The translations under genes and the position numbers were made by a program. DNA of 64,000 nucleotides, taken from contig CM119270.1 in assembly GCA_051294375.1 (NCBI GenBank), positions 4,270,301-4,334,300 on the forward strand, given 5' to 3'. Source of the DNA: Paraspadella gotoi. Lineage: Eukaryota > Chaetognatha. The notes below the pieces were generated by a model, which saw nothing but the letters and a program-made list of their open reading frames with translations, had not been told where the DNA came from and searched no databases. This document shows positions 26,203 through 38,680 of the stretch, in pieces (the stretch's first letter is position 1; each line of letters starts with the position of its first letter).

Positions 26203-27577
26203 TCGTACTATTCGAGCAAGTGATGGTGATGCCTAAAATCAGTTAAATTATTCTTGCTCTGATACTCGTTGATGTTTACCTCTGATTTTAAAAGATTTTT
26301 GGTTTTAAAGTTTTCTCGACAATAAGTTGTTTTTGATTAGTTATGCTTTTGTCTCGATTTGACTATTCCATTTTCCGGCCCACTCTGTTAATCCTCGTTC
26401 TCACCCGTTTTGGCGGGAATGAATAACGGGAGGGAGGGCGATCGAGAAAGCGTCGGTCTGGCACTCCACGTCGGCTTCCTCCACACGATCCGACAATTCT
26501 TCGAGGTACAACTCCGTCTGTACATCCTGGAGTATTAGTGTAGAAAATGGCGGTTTCATTTAAGATTTAAAAATAAAAATAAGTGTCCGCAAAAAATTTA
26601 TTTCAGAGGCTTAATGAATATTTTTTCAAAATTCATGATCCAGACTAAATTCTTCAAAAACTTGAAAATTTCCAGGCCACACTGGTCCCAGCATCGAACA
26701 ATACCTGATGCTTTCTACCCTCTGGCGGCTCCGGCGAACGGGGCTTTAACTGTTCCTTGGCGCGTCTCTTCGCCAGAGCGCGTCGTCTCACTTCCTGCGA
26801 ATTTCAGCCAAAATTTTAACAAACTGGTCGCGTCAAACCACAGTTTTAACAATATGCATACATGTATATATGACAAATTATACAATTATACATTTCGATT
26901 TTGATTAGAATGTGACCATTTCAAACCTGTTGCCTTTGAATCTCGAGCGGATCTGGCTGCTGTGTGGCGGGCAAGACATTTTGAGCGTAGGTGCTGCCTC
27001 TCACTACACGACGATCCCACATCAAGTTCCCGAACCTGAAAGGTCAAGGCCAATTTATTGGCTGGAGTTGAATCGTGGTGGTCGGTTATAAATGTATTTT
27101 GTATTAATTTTGTGTGTATAACCCATGTGTTATCCCTCTATTTTCGAAAGACAACACTAACATCACTCTCACCCATTACTTATTAAATTTAAAATATATA
27201 ATAATTAATAATATATATAATATATAATATAAATAATATAATATAATAATATAATAATAATAATATATAATAATATAATAATAATAATTAAGTGAAATAT
27301 AATAAACTTTTTTATTTCTCTTCAAAATTTATTCTAATATAAAGTAAAACAGCCATTTTTCATAAATTACGAAAGTAAATATTTGACAAACTCATACTAA
27401 GGATCCATCTAATCCCGACCTGAGTGCGGCGTCAGCAACCGCCTGGTCGGCGGCGGCGGCGTTGTCTTGGACGCGATAGCTGTTTCCGCTGTTTGACTGG
27501 TCGAGGTTGACTGGCAAAGGTGTACGGTATCCCTTGGTGGTGCTTGCTGCGGTGGTTGGGTGAACCGCCGCCGGCAT
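22517..27577 (-). CDS. RSPH3: Radial spoke head protein 3 (most complete copy)
   Basis: Scaffold of the radial spoke of motile cilia and an A-kinase anchoring protein. Exons, right to left: about 27400-27577 (start), 26927-27035 (NLMWDRRVVRGSTYA), 26705-26794 (RRRALAKRRAKEQL), 26405-26526 (DVQTELYLEELSD), 25749-25986 (GDLFDFDVEVKPILEVLVGK, then a Glu-rich coiled coil), 25395-25531 (AARAFAQSYLSDLVPSVFG), 24906-25131 (YFYDPVERDVELGF) and terminal 22517-22641. Phases agree at the checked joints. The last intron (2.3 kb) contains the miniature LTR element. The first exon has an indel relative to the copy at 38680, where the family-like RDTYTFASQPRPV is readable. Between 26440 and 25970 conserved words appear in shifted frames (see findings). 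The window's other copy is 36205-38680. Confidence 0.92.
22987..24344 (+). mobile_element. Miniature LTR retrotransposon, copy in right duplicate
   Basis: Same insertion as 14281-15640. LTRs at 22987-23295 and 24036-24344; CTAT at 22983-22986 and 24345-24348. The primer-binding site at 23299 has one extra base (TGGCAGCGTGTGGG). Identical position and target duplication show that it was duplicated with its surroundings, not inserted twice. Confidence 0.85.
24458..25105 (+). repeat. 310-bp duplication around an assembly gap
   Basis: The segment 24458-24769 (from TCAATATACTCAATATACTAG into the RSPH3 exon) is repeated at 24795-25105, with a run of 25 N at 24770-24794 between them. The left copy carries extra one-base changes. 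This is what two overlapping contig ends look like when joined without merging. Confidence 0.93.
25245..25352 (+). repeat. Dispersed repeat family A, copy 2
   Basis: Reads TTGGTGCAACCAATATAAAA, then GTTATCTTGCCCCTGACTTT, GGACAGG and CAAGGCTTCCATCAC. In an RSPH3 intron; duplicated with the locus at 36349-36452. Confidence 0.65.
26110..26198 (+). repeat. (CT)n microsatellite in an RSPH3 intron
   Basis: About 90 bases of CT with one TTC interruption. The equivalent tract in the second copy, 37209-37299, has no interruption. Confidence 0.95.
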
Positions 27578-29398
27578 TTTAATAAATTCATTTATAGATA
27601 ATACAGATATCCACTATAACAAAGTTTATTTTCAAGCTCGGTATTTAAATTAATCAAGATATGTCGGTTTTATTTCTTGGGAGAAGGAATGATGTTATTA
27701 AAATAACTGCGGAACCGGCGGTCGAGAATGGTAGTTTCCGAATTTAAAGTTATGGTTATCGTGTTAATTCTTAACACGAATAATAAAAAGAGAAAAAAAA
27801 ATGGAAACATTGAGAATATAACGACCAGCGAAAGTAGTTAATCCGCGATAACAAAAAAATTAATCTGATCTGTTTGGCAGAAAGAATACGAAGAAATGCA
27901 ATTAAAATGCTTGAATGTCAATGGAAATCGAGTCAACGAGGCTATGGAATTATTTCTTTTTAACTTTGTAGAAATCCATTATATTTCATAGGCAAGTCTG
28001 ATGCAATTTGATAAAGCCTCGGAAAGAAATGTGCTGAACCGTCTCCATGGGAAACTAAAGTCAAAAAGTTCTGAAATCTTTGGTCGCGGAAGTCGGCTGC
28101 TGGAACACTTGCTATTTAAGATTGTCCGTTACTGAAACTCGGCTCAGTGACCATCTTTTCAGGATTAGTTTCTTGACGCTCTTACGTTTGAGATTTTAAA
28201 TGTTTAGTTAATGTTAATAGTACATCAAAGACTTTTTACTAGCTGCTTACATTAAATTTAGCTGTGCATTAGTATGGAAAAATAAGCTAAGCGAATTAAT
28301 CTCTTTCTAACTAACACTGAGGGACATTACCAAACTTCGTATTAATATTAATCTACAAAATACATAACTAATGTATAATTAAAAATATAATAGTTTATAT
28401 TAAACAAAGAAATCTTTATTTCTACAATCACATTGAATGTAGTTATATATAAGATATAAATCGCATAAAGGGGGCATGACGAAAAATCAATTTACTCTTT
28501 ATTATCATCTAAATCAATTTAGTGTAACAACACTTTAAACATTAGCTTCTGAAAGGGATGTTTTTTGTTGATAATAACAGCGAAGGAATGGAGTTTAGAA
28601 AAAAAAAGAAAAGAAAGTTACTTCACAATTCAATGGGGCGACTGGACAGGAAATAAAAAGCAGCATGTAGTCAATAAACGCGCTTCTTGATTTTTGCCTT
28701 CTTCATTATGGGTTCATACATAAACTAACAATGTACAAAGGAAATATTTCATCCCCCGTATATCGGCCGCAGTTTCACACGAAGTAGAAACGAACTGAGG
28801 AACAATTGTCCTAAGGGGACATTTCGAAGCAGATTTCCAAATAAGACACTTGTGAGCAAAAAAATGACAATTTTTTTTACGAGGAACAATTGATTTTTAA
28901 CCGACGAATTTGTAGAAAAGAGAGGGAGAAAGAGAGAGAAAGAGAGAGAGATAAAGTACTGCACAAACAGAGACATGGGAGCAGGAGAGACAAAAAGTAG
29001 GGAGTAGCAGGCTAAAATAACAGCGTCAATAACCTATTTACAGGTTAATTATTTTCAATTGTGTTAAGTACTCTAAAGGATAGCACCGCCATCTTTGATA
29101 CGCACAAACACACACGCATATATATAGATCGGAACGCTAGTTAATTTACGTCTAGTAGAAAAACCAACAATGCAACGGACTAACCATTCAAAATTTACGC
29201 GCTCGCTCTGTAGTAAAACTCAAAAGACACAAAAGTAGAGCCGAATGTTTGACACAAACATAATTCATGGAATGTACTCGTTTGTATTTAAATTTGTTTG
29301 TTTTTTAATCGCGATTTTCACATCTGGTCTTTCAATAGACTCTCCCCCCATTTTTTTTGTCAGTAACGTCCATTTTTTCTCTTCGGGCCGATCGAGCC
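27578..29398. other. USP1-RSPH3 intergenic region, left copy
   Basis: About 1.8 kb, AT-rich, with an unrecognised but well retained stretch at 28690-29398 (also at 39730-40457) that is probably the USP1 3' UTR. An open frame rich in Ser, Leu and Phe there is an artefact of a GA tract at 28918-28950. No gene is recognised. Confidence 0.5.
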
Positions 29399-30437
29399 TC
29401 AATGACAGGCACGGGCGTAGAGCAGCATGTAGGGCGTGGCGTATAGAGGCGCGTTTGATGGAACGGTGCCAGACGCAGCGCCAGCCTCTCGGCGGAAATT
29501 CTGCGCAACTTCGACGTCGTCGCATTCGAACCAAGAGAACGCCTCCTCTTTTCCCTCGAACTCCGTCGTCGTTGTCGTCGTCGCGTCGTCTTCCTCCCGC
29601 GACGGCGGCGGAGGGCCTCGTCCGAGAGACTGAGATTCTCTAAGCTCTGACTCATGGCGCCGGCGGTGGTCGGTGGCCGCGGGGGTGGCGCGGGATGGAC
29701 CCGGCGGCCAAAAGGTTGCGATCCATGACGCCGTTCATGTTTTCGTCGGGCACGACGTTTCCGTTCTCGTCGCCGTTGTTATTGATCTCCAACGCAAGGT
29801 CATCGGCGTCGAAAGGCGGCACGATCGACGCCGGATTCGCCGACCTGAGGGTCGGCGTCGACGGCGTCGGCCTCGGCGTCGAGATCGCGAGGGATGGGAG
29901 ATCGGTGCGGGGAAGGGGAGACGTGTCGGGGAGGAGAGGTCGTATTCGCCTACGTGAATAAATATAAAAATTCAATATATGAATGTACATATATCTCGTT
30001 AATTGAATGAATGAATACTTGAATGATTGAATAATTGTAATTGGATAAATGATTAATTAAATTAATGAATAATTAATTTAATGAATAAATGAATAATTTA
30101 ATCAATTAAATCAGATCACTCGAATCGGACCGAACCTTCGAACGGCGCCACGTCGACCGCTTCCGCTCGGGCTTCGGGAAACAAGTCCTACAGACTCTGA
30201 CGTAAGCCGTGTAGTGACCGACAGAGAGAGACGTCCCCTGGTGCATGATGATGGCGAAGAGTTTGTAGCTGGTGGTGGAGGATGAGGAGGAGGTGGGCGT
30301 GGCGAATCCCTCCGCGTCGGCGACGGTAGTCAGCGACGCCGGAAGATCGAACGGCGTCGAGAGAAAATCGTTGATCTTCGTCAGCGTCGGCCCGCAGATT
30401 CTATGGTAGAGGAGGGCGACTTATTTTCTCTTTCTCT

Positions 30438-30522
<85 letters not shown>

Positions 30523-31300
30523 ACCCGTCGCCATCGTCGCGGAGAACCGTTTGAGATGAATGTTGAGGATGGGCGGAAGTTGTTGGTAGTGCGAGGTCCG
30601 CACGGCCTCGGTGTAGGCGCGGCACACGTCGCAGGCGTACTTGTTTTGGTCGACGAGGCGCCTCGGCCTTGCAGAGGACGCTGAGCGGCCAGCAGGCGCG
30701 CGGCTCCTCGTCACGAGATCGTCGTCGCTGAACATCCCGAGGTCGTCGGAGGCGACATATCCAGACCCGAGGAGCCGAGGCCGAGTCGGAAGACTTCTTA
30801 TCCTCCGTCTCGTCCTCCAAGCGAACGGGAACGGAGAGATCCTGGTGCAGAGGAAATGGAGGGTACGATTGAAAAAATGCGAAAATAGAAGAAAAAGAAT
30901 AAAGAAAGAAGAAAAGTAAGAAATAAAGAAGAAAAATAAGAAAAAAAGGAAAGAGAATGAATGAAAGAAAGAAATCTAAAATCCTGCCTCTCTTCTCCTT
31001 TCTCTTCATATCTATTCACTTGCTCTTGTGGTCTACGACATACTTCGTCTCCACTGACCTGAAAGGGTTCCGTCTTTCCGAGCAAGTGTCACAATCTTGG
31101 CACCTTGTTTTATCACCATTTGCCTCAAACAACCTCGTGATTATGTCGCTCCGTCCGGAAACTGGAACAAGACAGCGAAACTAATCAGTGAAACTAAATA
31201 CAGTACTTGAGAATAAATCCGAAAACTATAATTATAAGAGTAATATAAAAATATTTTCATCTCGTTTTCTTAATATAGCAAACCAAAATGAATCATTTTG

Positions 31301-32364
31301 CAGGGTTGCATTAAAAACCCACCCAAAAAAAAAACACTAAAAAGTGGGGTTTTTGGTTGTTTTTTTTATTAAATATATTTTTTGTTACCTTTCTCTTTAA
31401 TATAATTAATAACTTTAAATATAATATTAAATGCAACTAATATACAGCTCTGACTTACTTATAAATCGTTCTTTGACGTCTTTTAACTTGATTCTGTTGT
31501 GTTTTAGCTTGATTCTTACTTGATTTCATCTCTGACTTGACTTTGTATCTAACATAAAAATTGGCAACGACAATTTGATATTTACATTATTTACTATTTC
31601 ATTCTCTCAATTTGCTTTGTAATAACACTAACTGTCACATCTTTTTGTAAAAGATTTAATAATGAGCTCCACATCCATATGTAAGCATATTGGATATTTC
31701 TCTCTTAACAGATACCTCATTTTAACCATTTTCATTTCATTATCAGTAACGCAAGCAAAAACAATTTTGCCAGTCTCTGCTTTAATTTTTGCAACTGGAG
31801 TAGGACACAAACTTGACGTATCAGAATCAGACGTGTCAGAAGAATTTCTCATTGAACTAAGAGGAAGATTTAATGGGGGAGACATTTGAAATGATAAGTC
31901 ATCTCGTTCTTTTTTTTTCTTACTACTAATTTTTTCACTGCAGGTGATCGCAGTTAACATTTTTGAGTCAATTTCAACCGGGCTCACTTCAACCCACTCC
32001 GTTCCTTTTTTTCTACCACTACTAAACGACATTGTTAATAAATTAGGATGTCATTTTAGTAACCTGAAAGTGAATAAGAAACAAAACAAATTTCCTAGCA
32101 TCATTATCTATAAAAAATATTAAAGTATCAGTTTATACAATATGATAAAGTCTATTAATTTTCCAATATTAATCAAAAGGAAAAAAAATTTATACAGATA
32201 CATCAGTTAAAAGCCTACATAGTTACTGCTTTAAAGTAAAAAGAACCTGTTTTAAAATCATTGGACTTAGTAATTGAAAAAACCCAAAAAAACCCACTCA
32301 AAAAAACCAAAAACCCACTGGGACTGGATTTTTAAAAAATAAACCCGGGTTTTTGCCAACCCAG
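31301..32364 (-). mobile_element. Decayed hAT element in USP1 intron, left copy
   Basis: Inverted ends: CAGGGTTG(G)CATTAAAAACCC at the left and GGGTTTTTGCCAACCCAG at the right. It is flanked by TCATTTTG (31293-31300) and ACATTTTG (32365-32372), an 8-bp target duplication with one mismatch, as expected for hAT. The minus strand keeps transposase fragments: a BED-type zinc-finger start (EWVEVSPVEID then a Cys-containing stretch) and a core with FACVTDNEMKM. Far too short and broken to be active. Confidence 0.85.
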
Positions 32365-32938
32365 ACATTTTGTGTACTGTTAAAATTAAAAAGTCATAGC
32401 TTTCACGACCCTGTTTAAAAACAAAAGACAATCCCTGATGCACGATTGAAACTCACCGTTCAGGTATCTGGACCTTGTCGCGCACTTTCTCGTCGAGAGT
32501 CGTGACCGAACGGGAACGCGACGACGGCGCCGCCCCTCGAGCGCGCGAGGGACTCCCCGTCCGGCGCCGGCTTAGGAGGATGAAGCGAAGAGTAGAGGGA
32601 GAGCGCTGCGTTGGTTTTGGCGGCGCCGAGAAGGCGACGGGAAGTTTGGCGTGACTAGAGGCTTTGAGTTGGGGACGATGCTTTTTGAGGGAAATAATGC
32701 GGGTGAAGGTGCCGTTGGCGTTGCGCTTGGTCGAGATCGTCTTGTTCGTAACGACGACGGCGGAGGCGGCGACGACGCCGCCTTTGGGCGATTTGGCGAA
32801 CATTGAGGTGAGTCCGCAACTGGCCTTTGGAGAAGAGGGTTTTTCTTCGACTTCTTCGTCGAGGAAGAGTCGGCTTCTTCGTCGGCTGCGATGAAGGGAC
32901 GATCGCTGGGTCTGGGGGAGGATGGGGGATTGCTTTTC

Positions 32939-32967
32939 ATGTTGTTGTTGTTGTTGTTGTTGTTGTG
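32939..32967 (-). repeat. (AAC)n repeat coding poly-Asn in USP1
   Basis: Trinucleotide repeat encoding eight to nine Asn after MANH in an USP1 exon in this copy; seven in the other copy (44074-44096). Repeat length differs between copies by whole codons. Confidence 0.85.
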
Positions 32968-34389
32968 ATTGGCCATTGAACGAGACGAAATCGAGCTAAA
33001 TCGATTACCTCCCTAGCTACAACAACAACATACCGGAGTCGTAACGGCTGCTGGTGGGGGAGTGTCAGACTTGTCAGATTGTTGTCGTCTTCCATTTTTT
33101 CGTCGTCGTCGTCATCCTCAGAAGTCAAAGCCAGTTTTGGTGGCGGAGCCAGAATTTCCTAAAAGACAGTCGGGGTTTTTAGCGTTTCATTCTTGAAAAA
33201 GTACAGACCAAACGGTGAATATAACAGTATCAGACAAAATTCTCTTAGTCGGAATAATTTTACCGACTAGTACATAGAATAATATAAGATATAAACGTCA
33301 AATACAGACATATTTATAAATCAATCAATCAATCGCGCTACCTGAAGCTTGAAGATTTGCTTGGACGCCTCCTGGACGTAAGTGAGGAGGCAATGAAGGA
33401 ACTCGGGCGCGTCCTGTTGGATGTTCTCTTCGAACATCGGGTTGACTTCCCTCACGGCGCCGAGGAGATCCTTGGGCGCTGTCGATCCGGCGCCTCCGAC
33501 GGAAATCCCTTGGCCGACATGGCGTCGAAGAGGTCGCGCAAGAGACGCACCACGCGCCACGTCTTCCGGTCGTCCTCCTCCACTTTGACTTCGGACGGAG
33601 CCTTTGCCGGTTCGAGCTCGTCGTCCTTGGGAGAGTCGGCGTCGGCGGCGACTCCGTTTCGAAGCGCGTGTCATATCAAGGCCTTCTTGTCACGCGCCTT
33701 TTTTTCCTGGAAAGAAAAACGAAAATTAAGTGATTTAAAACAATTATTATTTCTTATAATTTTTATATTTGTTTATTAAACTGAATAAGAATTAAACTAA
33801 ATAAGAAAATGAGCAAAATTTTAAAAAAATCACTTCAAAACAAACAAAAACAAAAAAAAAAAAAAAATAAGCAAAGAAATAAAAAAATCACATAGCCAGA
33901 GCTTATTATTTTTAACGTAGAATTGGAAAGAATAAAAAGCCAAACAATTAGTTGAAAAGAAAATCTCCACCTGCAACTTTTCCTCGACGACTTCCATCTG
34001 TTCCACGATCGATCTCAGCCCGGCGTGAACCCAGCGTGAACCGTAACACCTGCAGAACGCTGTTGGCGTAGCAGGTGTTTCCGAGGTTGTCGAGCCCCGC
34101 GATCGGGTTAATGTGCTCGGGTCGGGCAGGCGGGGCGTCGTTTTGACGACAACGTCTCCGGAGAGGCCAAAGGTCTCCAGTCGGTGTCGTTGCCGCCGCG
34201 AATTCGGCTAGTCGGCGCTGTCGTCGGCGCCGCTTTATCGTCGCTCTCTGATCATCGAGAAAACGACGCAGCGAGGCTTCATCTCGAGCTCGCCGTCGTC
34301 ACGCTGAGCGCCGGTCGTCACGCGACGCCCGTTCGTCCTTGTCGATGACGCTCCTTCCGGACAAAGCGTTGCGGCCGAAAATCTTTCAT

Positions 34390-35700
34390 TCTGGTCGGCG
34401 TCCACTGGTCAAAAGGACGAGAAATCATCGATTATTGATAATGCGGCAAATGGTCGGACCGGCCGGCATTCATAAATCTGATTCTCAACGGATTACACAC
34501 TACCAAAGCGGGTTTAAAGTTTAACGATATTCGATGTAAATCAGGAAATTTTAAGAGGGAAAGAGATATGTGTCACGTGAACGTTTTAAAACATTTAAAA
34601 ATAAGGAAGTAAAAACGTTCACGGTCACAAAGACGACGGGTGAAGCGAGTTTAACAAAGTCTGATCGTGTTCGTTGCGATGATAAATGCGTTCGTAAGAA
34701 TTTTAAATTTTTTTACCAAAACTTGATCGAGATAAAAAGTCACTTTTCCCGCCACACAAAGAGAATTTAAAAAAAAGCTACTGCAGAAACACGCGGGAAC
34801 GATTTCTGAGATGGCGTCTCTCGAGTGGAGCCATAGGCGGAGACAATTTGCGAATGAGCCAATAATGAAAGAAACAACGATTCTCCGCTTCTCTAATTAG
34901 TCCATTTCGCATTATGTTGTTAAAGAACCAATCATAACGAAAGCAGACAGTCTGAAATGACGATATGAATTTGAGGCCTTAAATGTATTAACGAGAGAGT
35001 CGAGCTGTTTACGTCAGATTTTTCGTTCTCAGCTCTGGTTGGTGGAAATAGATTATTCGATTTTCATTCGTCTATACTCTCGGCATTAAATTAAATAGTG
35101 GGTATTGGCGGGAGAACATCTAAACTCAATGTGATTGGAAGATTATACTTGACTGTAATTCTATTGGTCAAGACAGAAAAATAACGTTATTATTCATAAA
35201 GAAATTCATTTAGCTGCCCTTGCATTAAATGACGTCATAGCGGGAAGATGGAGCAGCTAAGCTATTTTTCAAAAAAAAGTAATGATCAGTCTACGTATTT
35301 AAATATTTAATGAACTTTTACTCGTTTAAATTCGTTTCAAAATGTTAATATATTTAAAATATTGGAACTTTATTCCCTATCAATCTTTGAAATTTGAATG
35401 TTGATTATCAACTGCTGAGGTTTCCATTTTGAAAGAAAAAAAATAAAACTAATTTGAAGAAACATTGATATTTAGTCACCACAGAATACGGAGCCTGCCA
35501 CTCAATAGCTGTTTGACAAAACAACCTGACAAAAGGCTTTCATAATTCTATAGAATATTTGGAGAAGTATTTTTTGACGATTTGTTTTGGTTTTCAAGCT
35601 TATCGATTTCCTTTGTAACAGAATTGTTTTTGAAAGCAAAAACCAACTTTTTAACTTCGTTGTTCTCTTTCGTCGCTTTTATCTATTCATTGTTATTATT
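34390..35700. other. Sphingomyelinase-USP1 intergenic region, left copy
   Basis: About 1.3 kb. It includes the likely USP1 promoter, a GC-rich CpG-containing stretch close to the start, and several CCAAT-like words (for example GAGCCAATAATG near 34855 and GAACCAATCATAACG near 34925). No gene is seen. Confidence 0.45.
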
Positions 35701-36204
35701 TTAGTATGAAAGGTAAAGGTTGACACGCAGGGCCAGTGGTCGGAGATATCATGTAGTAGCCGTCTTTGTAAATAGTACCTTCGCCGGGAATGTGAAATTC
35801 GCGATTCAAATACTTCCAATACCAAGACTTGTCATTTTGAAGTTTAAAAATCTCCATCCAAGCAGGTGCATAGGTTGCTTGTGACTCTAAAATAGAACGT
35901 TAAAATAAAAACGGGTGGTCGCCCATGAAAAAGGAAAGTAATTATCAACATAGACTTCTAACAAAACTTTGAGAGAGACGATGTAGTCCAGGGTCTTGTC
36001 GTAATTGAGGTCGTACTTGTAGTGAAAGGGTCGGCTCTGGCCAACCAATTGGTCTTCGCGAAAAACTGCCGAATCCCCAGTTATGCCGAAGTCGAATCTG
36101 TAAACATCCGGGTCTAGCAGGGCGTCGCTGTTGAATCCGTACTCAACGTTGAGTCGCCTGCAAGATCAGAATCATGTCCAAAATTTTTTACCCTTTAGAA
36201 TGAT
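35701..36204 (-). pseudogene. Sphingomyelinase C 3' fragment
   Basis: Last two exons of the gene at 46888-49002, cut off by the duplication junction at about 36204. Several one-base losses break the frame, including in the exon holding the GDLN-type metal motif. It is a duplicate remnant, not a separate gene. Confidence 0.85.
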
Positions 36205-37207
36205 TCTCTCCACGGGGTCGTAGAAATAGCTGAAGGGGGCGAACAAAACACGGGGTTAAAAATTGAAAATGTTTTAACCAAAATTTAATTTACTGCTTAT
36301 TTATATTTATAATGACCATCATGCTTTGACTTTGGGCTTGAAAGTTGGCAATGAAATTGGTGCAACCAATATAAAATTATCTATTGAATTAAGTTATCTT
36401 GCCCCTGACTTTGGACAGGCTTTGATGGTTCAAGGCTTCCATCACTCACAAGATATTCCATCTGGAGAAGCGAGTGTCCTTGCCACATTCACATACCCGC
36501 TATCGGAGAGAGTTCCGAAGACAGAGGGCACTAGATCGGACAAGTAACTCTGAGCGAAGGCGCGGGCGGCGATTTTCTCCGCCGTCTCTCGCTCCTTTCG
36601 GAGAATCTCCCGCTGCTGTTTCATGCGGCGCTCCTGAAGAATAAATGAACATCGCCCGTTGATTTATTTTTATTTATAAAGGACGAAATAAAACTGCTGT
36701 AATAATTACACCACTGTGTATTAATGTCAACTACAGAAACAAATTAGCAGGGAAAATATGTATGTACTACAAGGAGATTAAAAAAATATACATTTAGTAA
36801 AAGAAAATTAGCAAAAAACAACTCGACATTGAATATTAACAACTCAGCCCACCTTTTCCTCGCGGTGGCGTCGCTCCTGCTCCTCCAATCTCTGCTGCTC
36901 ACCATTCTGCGTTGCGAAGCTCCTCGAAGGACCTCTGCTGGGCGCGGAGCTGCGCCAGCTCCTCTTCCTCCATGACTTCGAGTAGCGACTGTTCGATGGT
37001 TTTTCCGACGAGCACTTCCAGGATTGGTTTGACTTCAACGTCGAAGTCGAAGAGGTCGCCTCCATTATTTGAGTCTCGACGTCCACGCCTGCGGGTGGGA
37101 GGGGGCCGAGGAAGGGTCGAGAAATATCGGATAACAAACATTTTAAACTGCGATCTGTGGACCTGATCATCTGAAGACGTTCACGCAAGCGTACTTAACT
37201 ATAGTCT

Positions 37208-37303
<96 letters not shown>

Positions 37304-38680
37304 TCGTACTATTCGAGCAAGTGATGGTGATGCCTAAAATCAGTTAAATTATTCTTGCTCTGATACTCGTTGATGTTTACCTCTGATTTTAAAAGATTTT
37401 TGGTTTTAAAGTTTTCTCGACAATAAGTTGTTTTTGATTAGTTATGCTTTTGTCTCGATTTGACTATTCCATTTTCCGGCCCACTCTGTTAATCCTCGTT
37501 CTCACCCGTTTTGGCGGGAATGAATAACGGGAGGGAGGGCGATCGAGAAAGCGTCGGTCTGGCACTCCACGTCGGCTTCCTCCACACGATCCGACAATTC
37601 TTCGAGGTACAACTCCGTCTGTACATCCTGGAGTAGTTAGTGTAGAAAATGGCGGTTTCATTTAAGATTTAAAAATAAAAATAAGTGTCCGCAAAAATTT
37701 ATTTCAGAGGCTTAAATGAATATTTTTTCAAAATTCATGATCCAGACTAAATTCTTCAAAAACTTGAAAATTTCCAGCCACACTGGTCCCAGCATCGAAC
37801 AATACCTGATGCTTTCTACCCTCTGGCGGCTCCGGCGAACGGGGCTTTAACTGTTCCTTGGCGCGTCTCTTCGCCAGAGCGCGTCGTCTCACTTCCTGCG
37901 AATTTCAGCCAAAATTTTAACAAACTGGTCGCGTCAAACCACAGTTTTAACAATATGCATACATGTATATATGACAAATTATACAATTATACATTTCGAT
38001 TTTTGATTAGAATGTGACCATTTCAAACCTGTTGCCTTTGAATCTCGAGCGGATCTGGCTGCTGTGTGGCGGGCAAGACATTTTGAGCGTAGGTGCTGCC
38101 TCTCACTACACGACGATCCCACATCAAGTTCCCGAACCTGAAAAGGTCAAGGCAATTTATTGCTGGAGTTGAATCGTGGTGGTCGGTTATAAATGTATTT
38201 TGTATTAATTTTGTGTTGTATAACCCATGTGTTATCCCTCTATTTTCAAAGACAACACTAACATCCCTCTCCCATTACATTATTAAATTTAAAATATATA
38301 ATAATTAATAATATATAATAATATATAATATAAAATAATATAATAATAATAATATAATAATAATAATATAATAATAATATAATAATAATAATTAAGTGAA
38401 ATATAATAAACTTTTTTATTCTCTTCAAAATTTATTCTAATATAAAGTAAAACAGCCATTTTTCATAAATTACGAAAGTAAATACTTGACAAACTCATAC
38501 CAAGTGATCCATCTAATCCCGACCTGAGTGCGGCGTCAGCAACCGCCTGGTCGGCGGCGGCGGCGTTGTCTTGGACGCGATACTGTTTCCGCTGTTTGAC
38601 TGGTCGAGGTTGACTGGCAAAGGTGTAGGTATCCCTTGGTGGTGCTTGCTGCGGTGGTTGGTGAACCGCCGCCGCCATTT
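36205..38680 (-). pseudogene. RSPH3: RSPH3 duplicate lacking the C-terminal exons
   Basis: Contains the start exon (ATG near 38680: MAAAVHQPPQQAPPRDTYTF, closer to the RSPH3 family than the other copy) and exons down to LVPSVFGTLSDSG at about 36497. The next exon is cut after about 25 bases by the duplication boundary, and the last exon is absent. It carries the same three shifted-frame sites as the other copy at about 37540-37080. Confidence 0.88.
36349..36452 (+). repeat. Dispersed repeat family A, copy 3
   Basis: Duplicate of the copy at 25245, with a one-base insertion (TATCTATTG). Confidence 0.65.

Larger units (their letters stand above)
29399..34389 (-). pseudogene. USP1: USP1 duplicate, frame-broken
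   Basis: Same exon set as 40458-45550, with start near 34389 and stop TGA at 29399-29401. The first exon, with the catalytic Cys box, is disrupted by several one-base losses (34030-34380), and the exons around 30700 and 29480 are also shifted. At one site this copy is the better one: near 32870 it reads EEADSSSTKKSKK where the other copy has an extra base. The pattern of complementary errors supports one true gene. Confidence 0.88.
25109..36204 (+). repeat. Large tandem duplication 2, left copy (11.1 kb)
   Basis: Contains RSPH3 (from inside the DPVERD exon to its start), USP1 with its hAT insertion, and the last two exons of the sphingomyelinase. It is repeated at 36205 to about 47400. The junction at about 36204 joins sphingomyelinase intron sequence (CCCTTTAGAATGA) straight to RSPH3 exon sequence (TCTCTCCACGGGGTCG). 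Confidence 0.95.

Noticed and set aside
28749-28976. Hydrophobic minus-strand frame resembling a small membrane protein
   Set aside because: It is largely translated GA repeat, and its frame changes between the two copies (39761-40078), so it is probably USP1 3' UTR.
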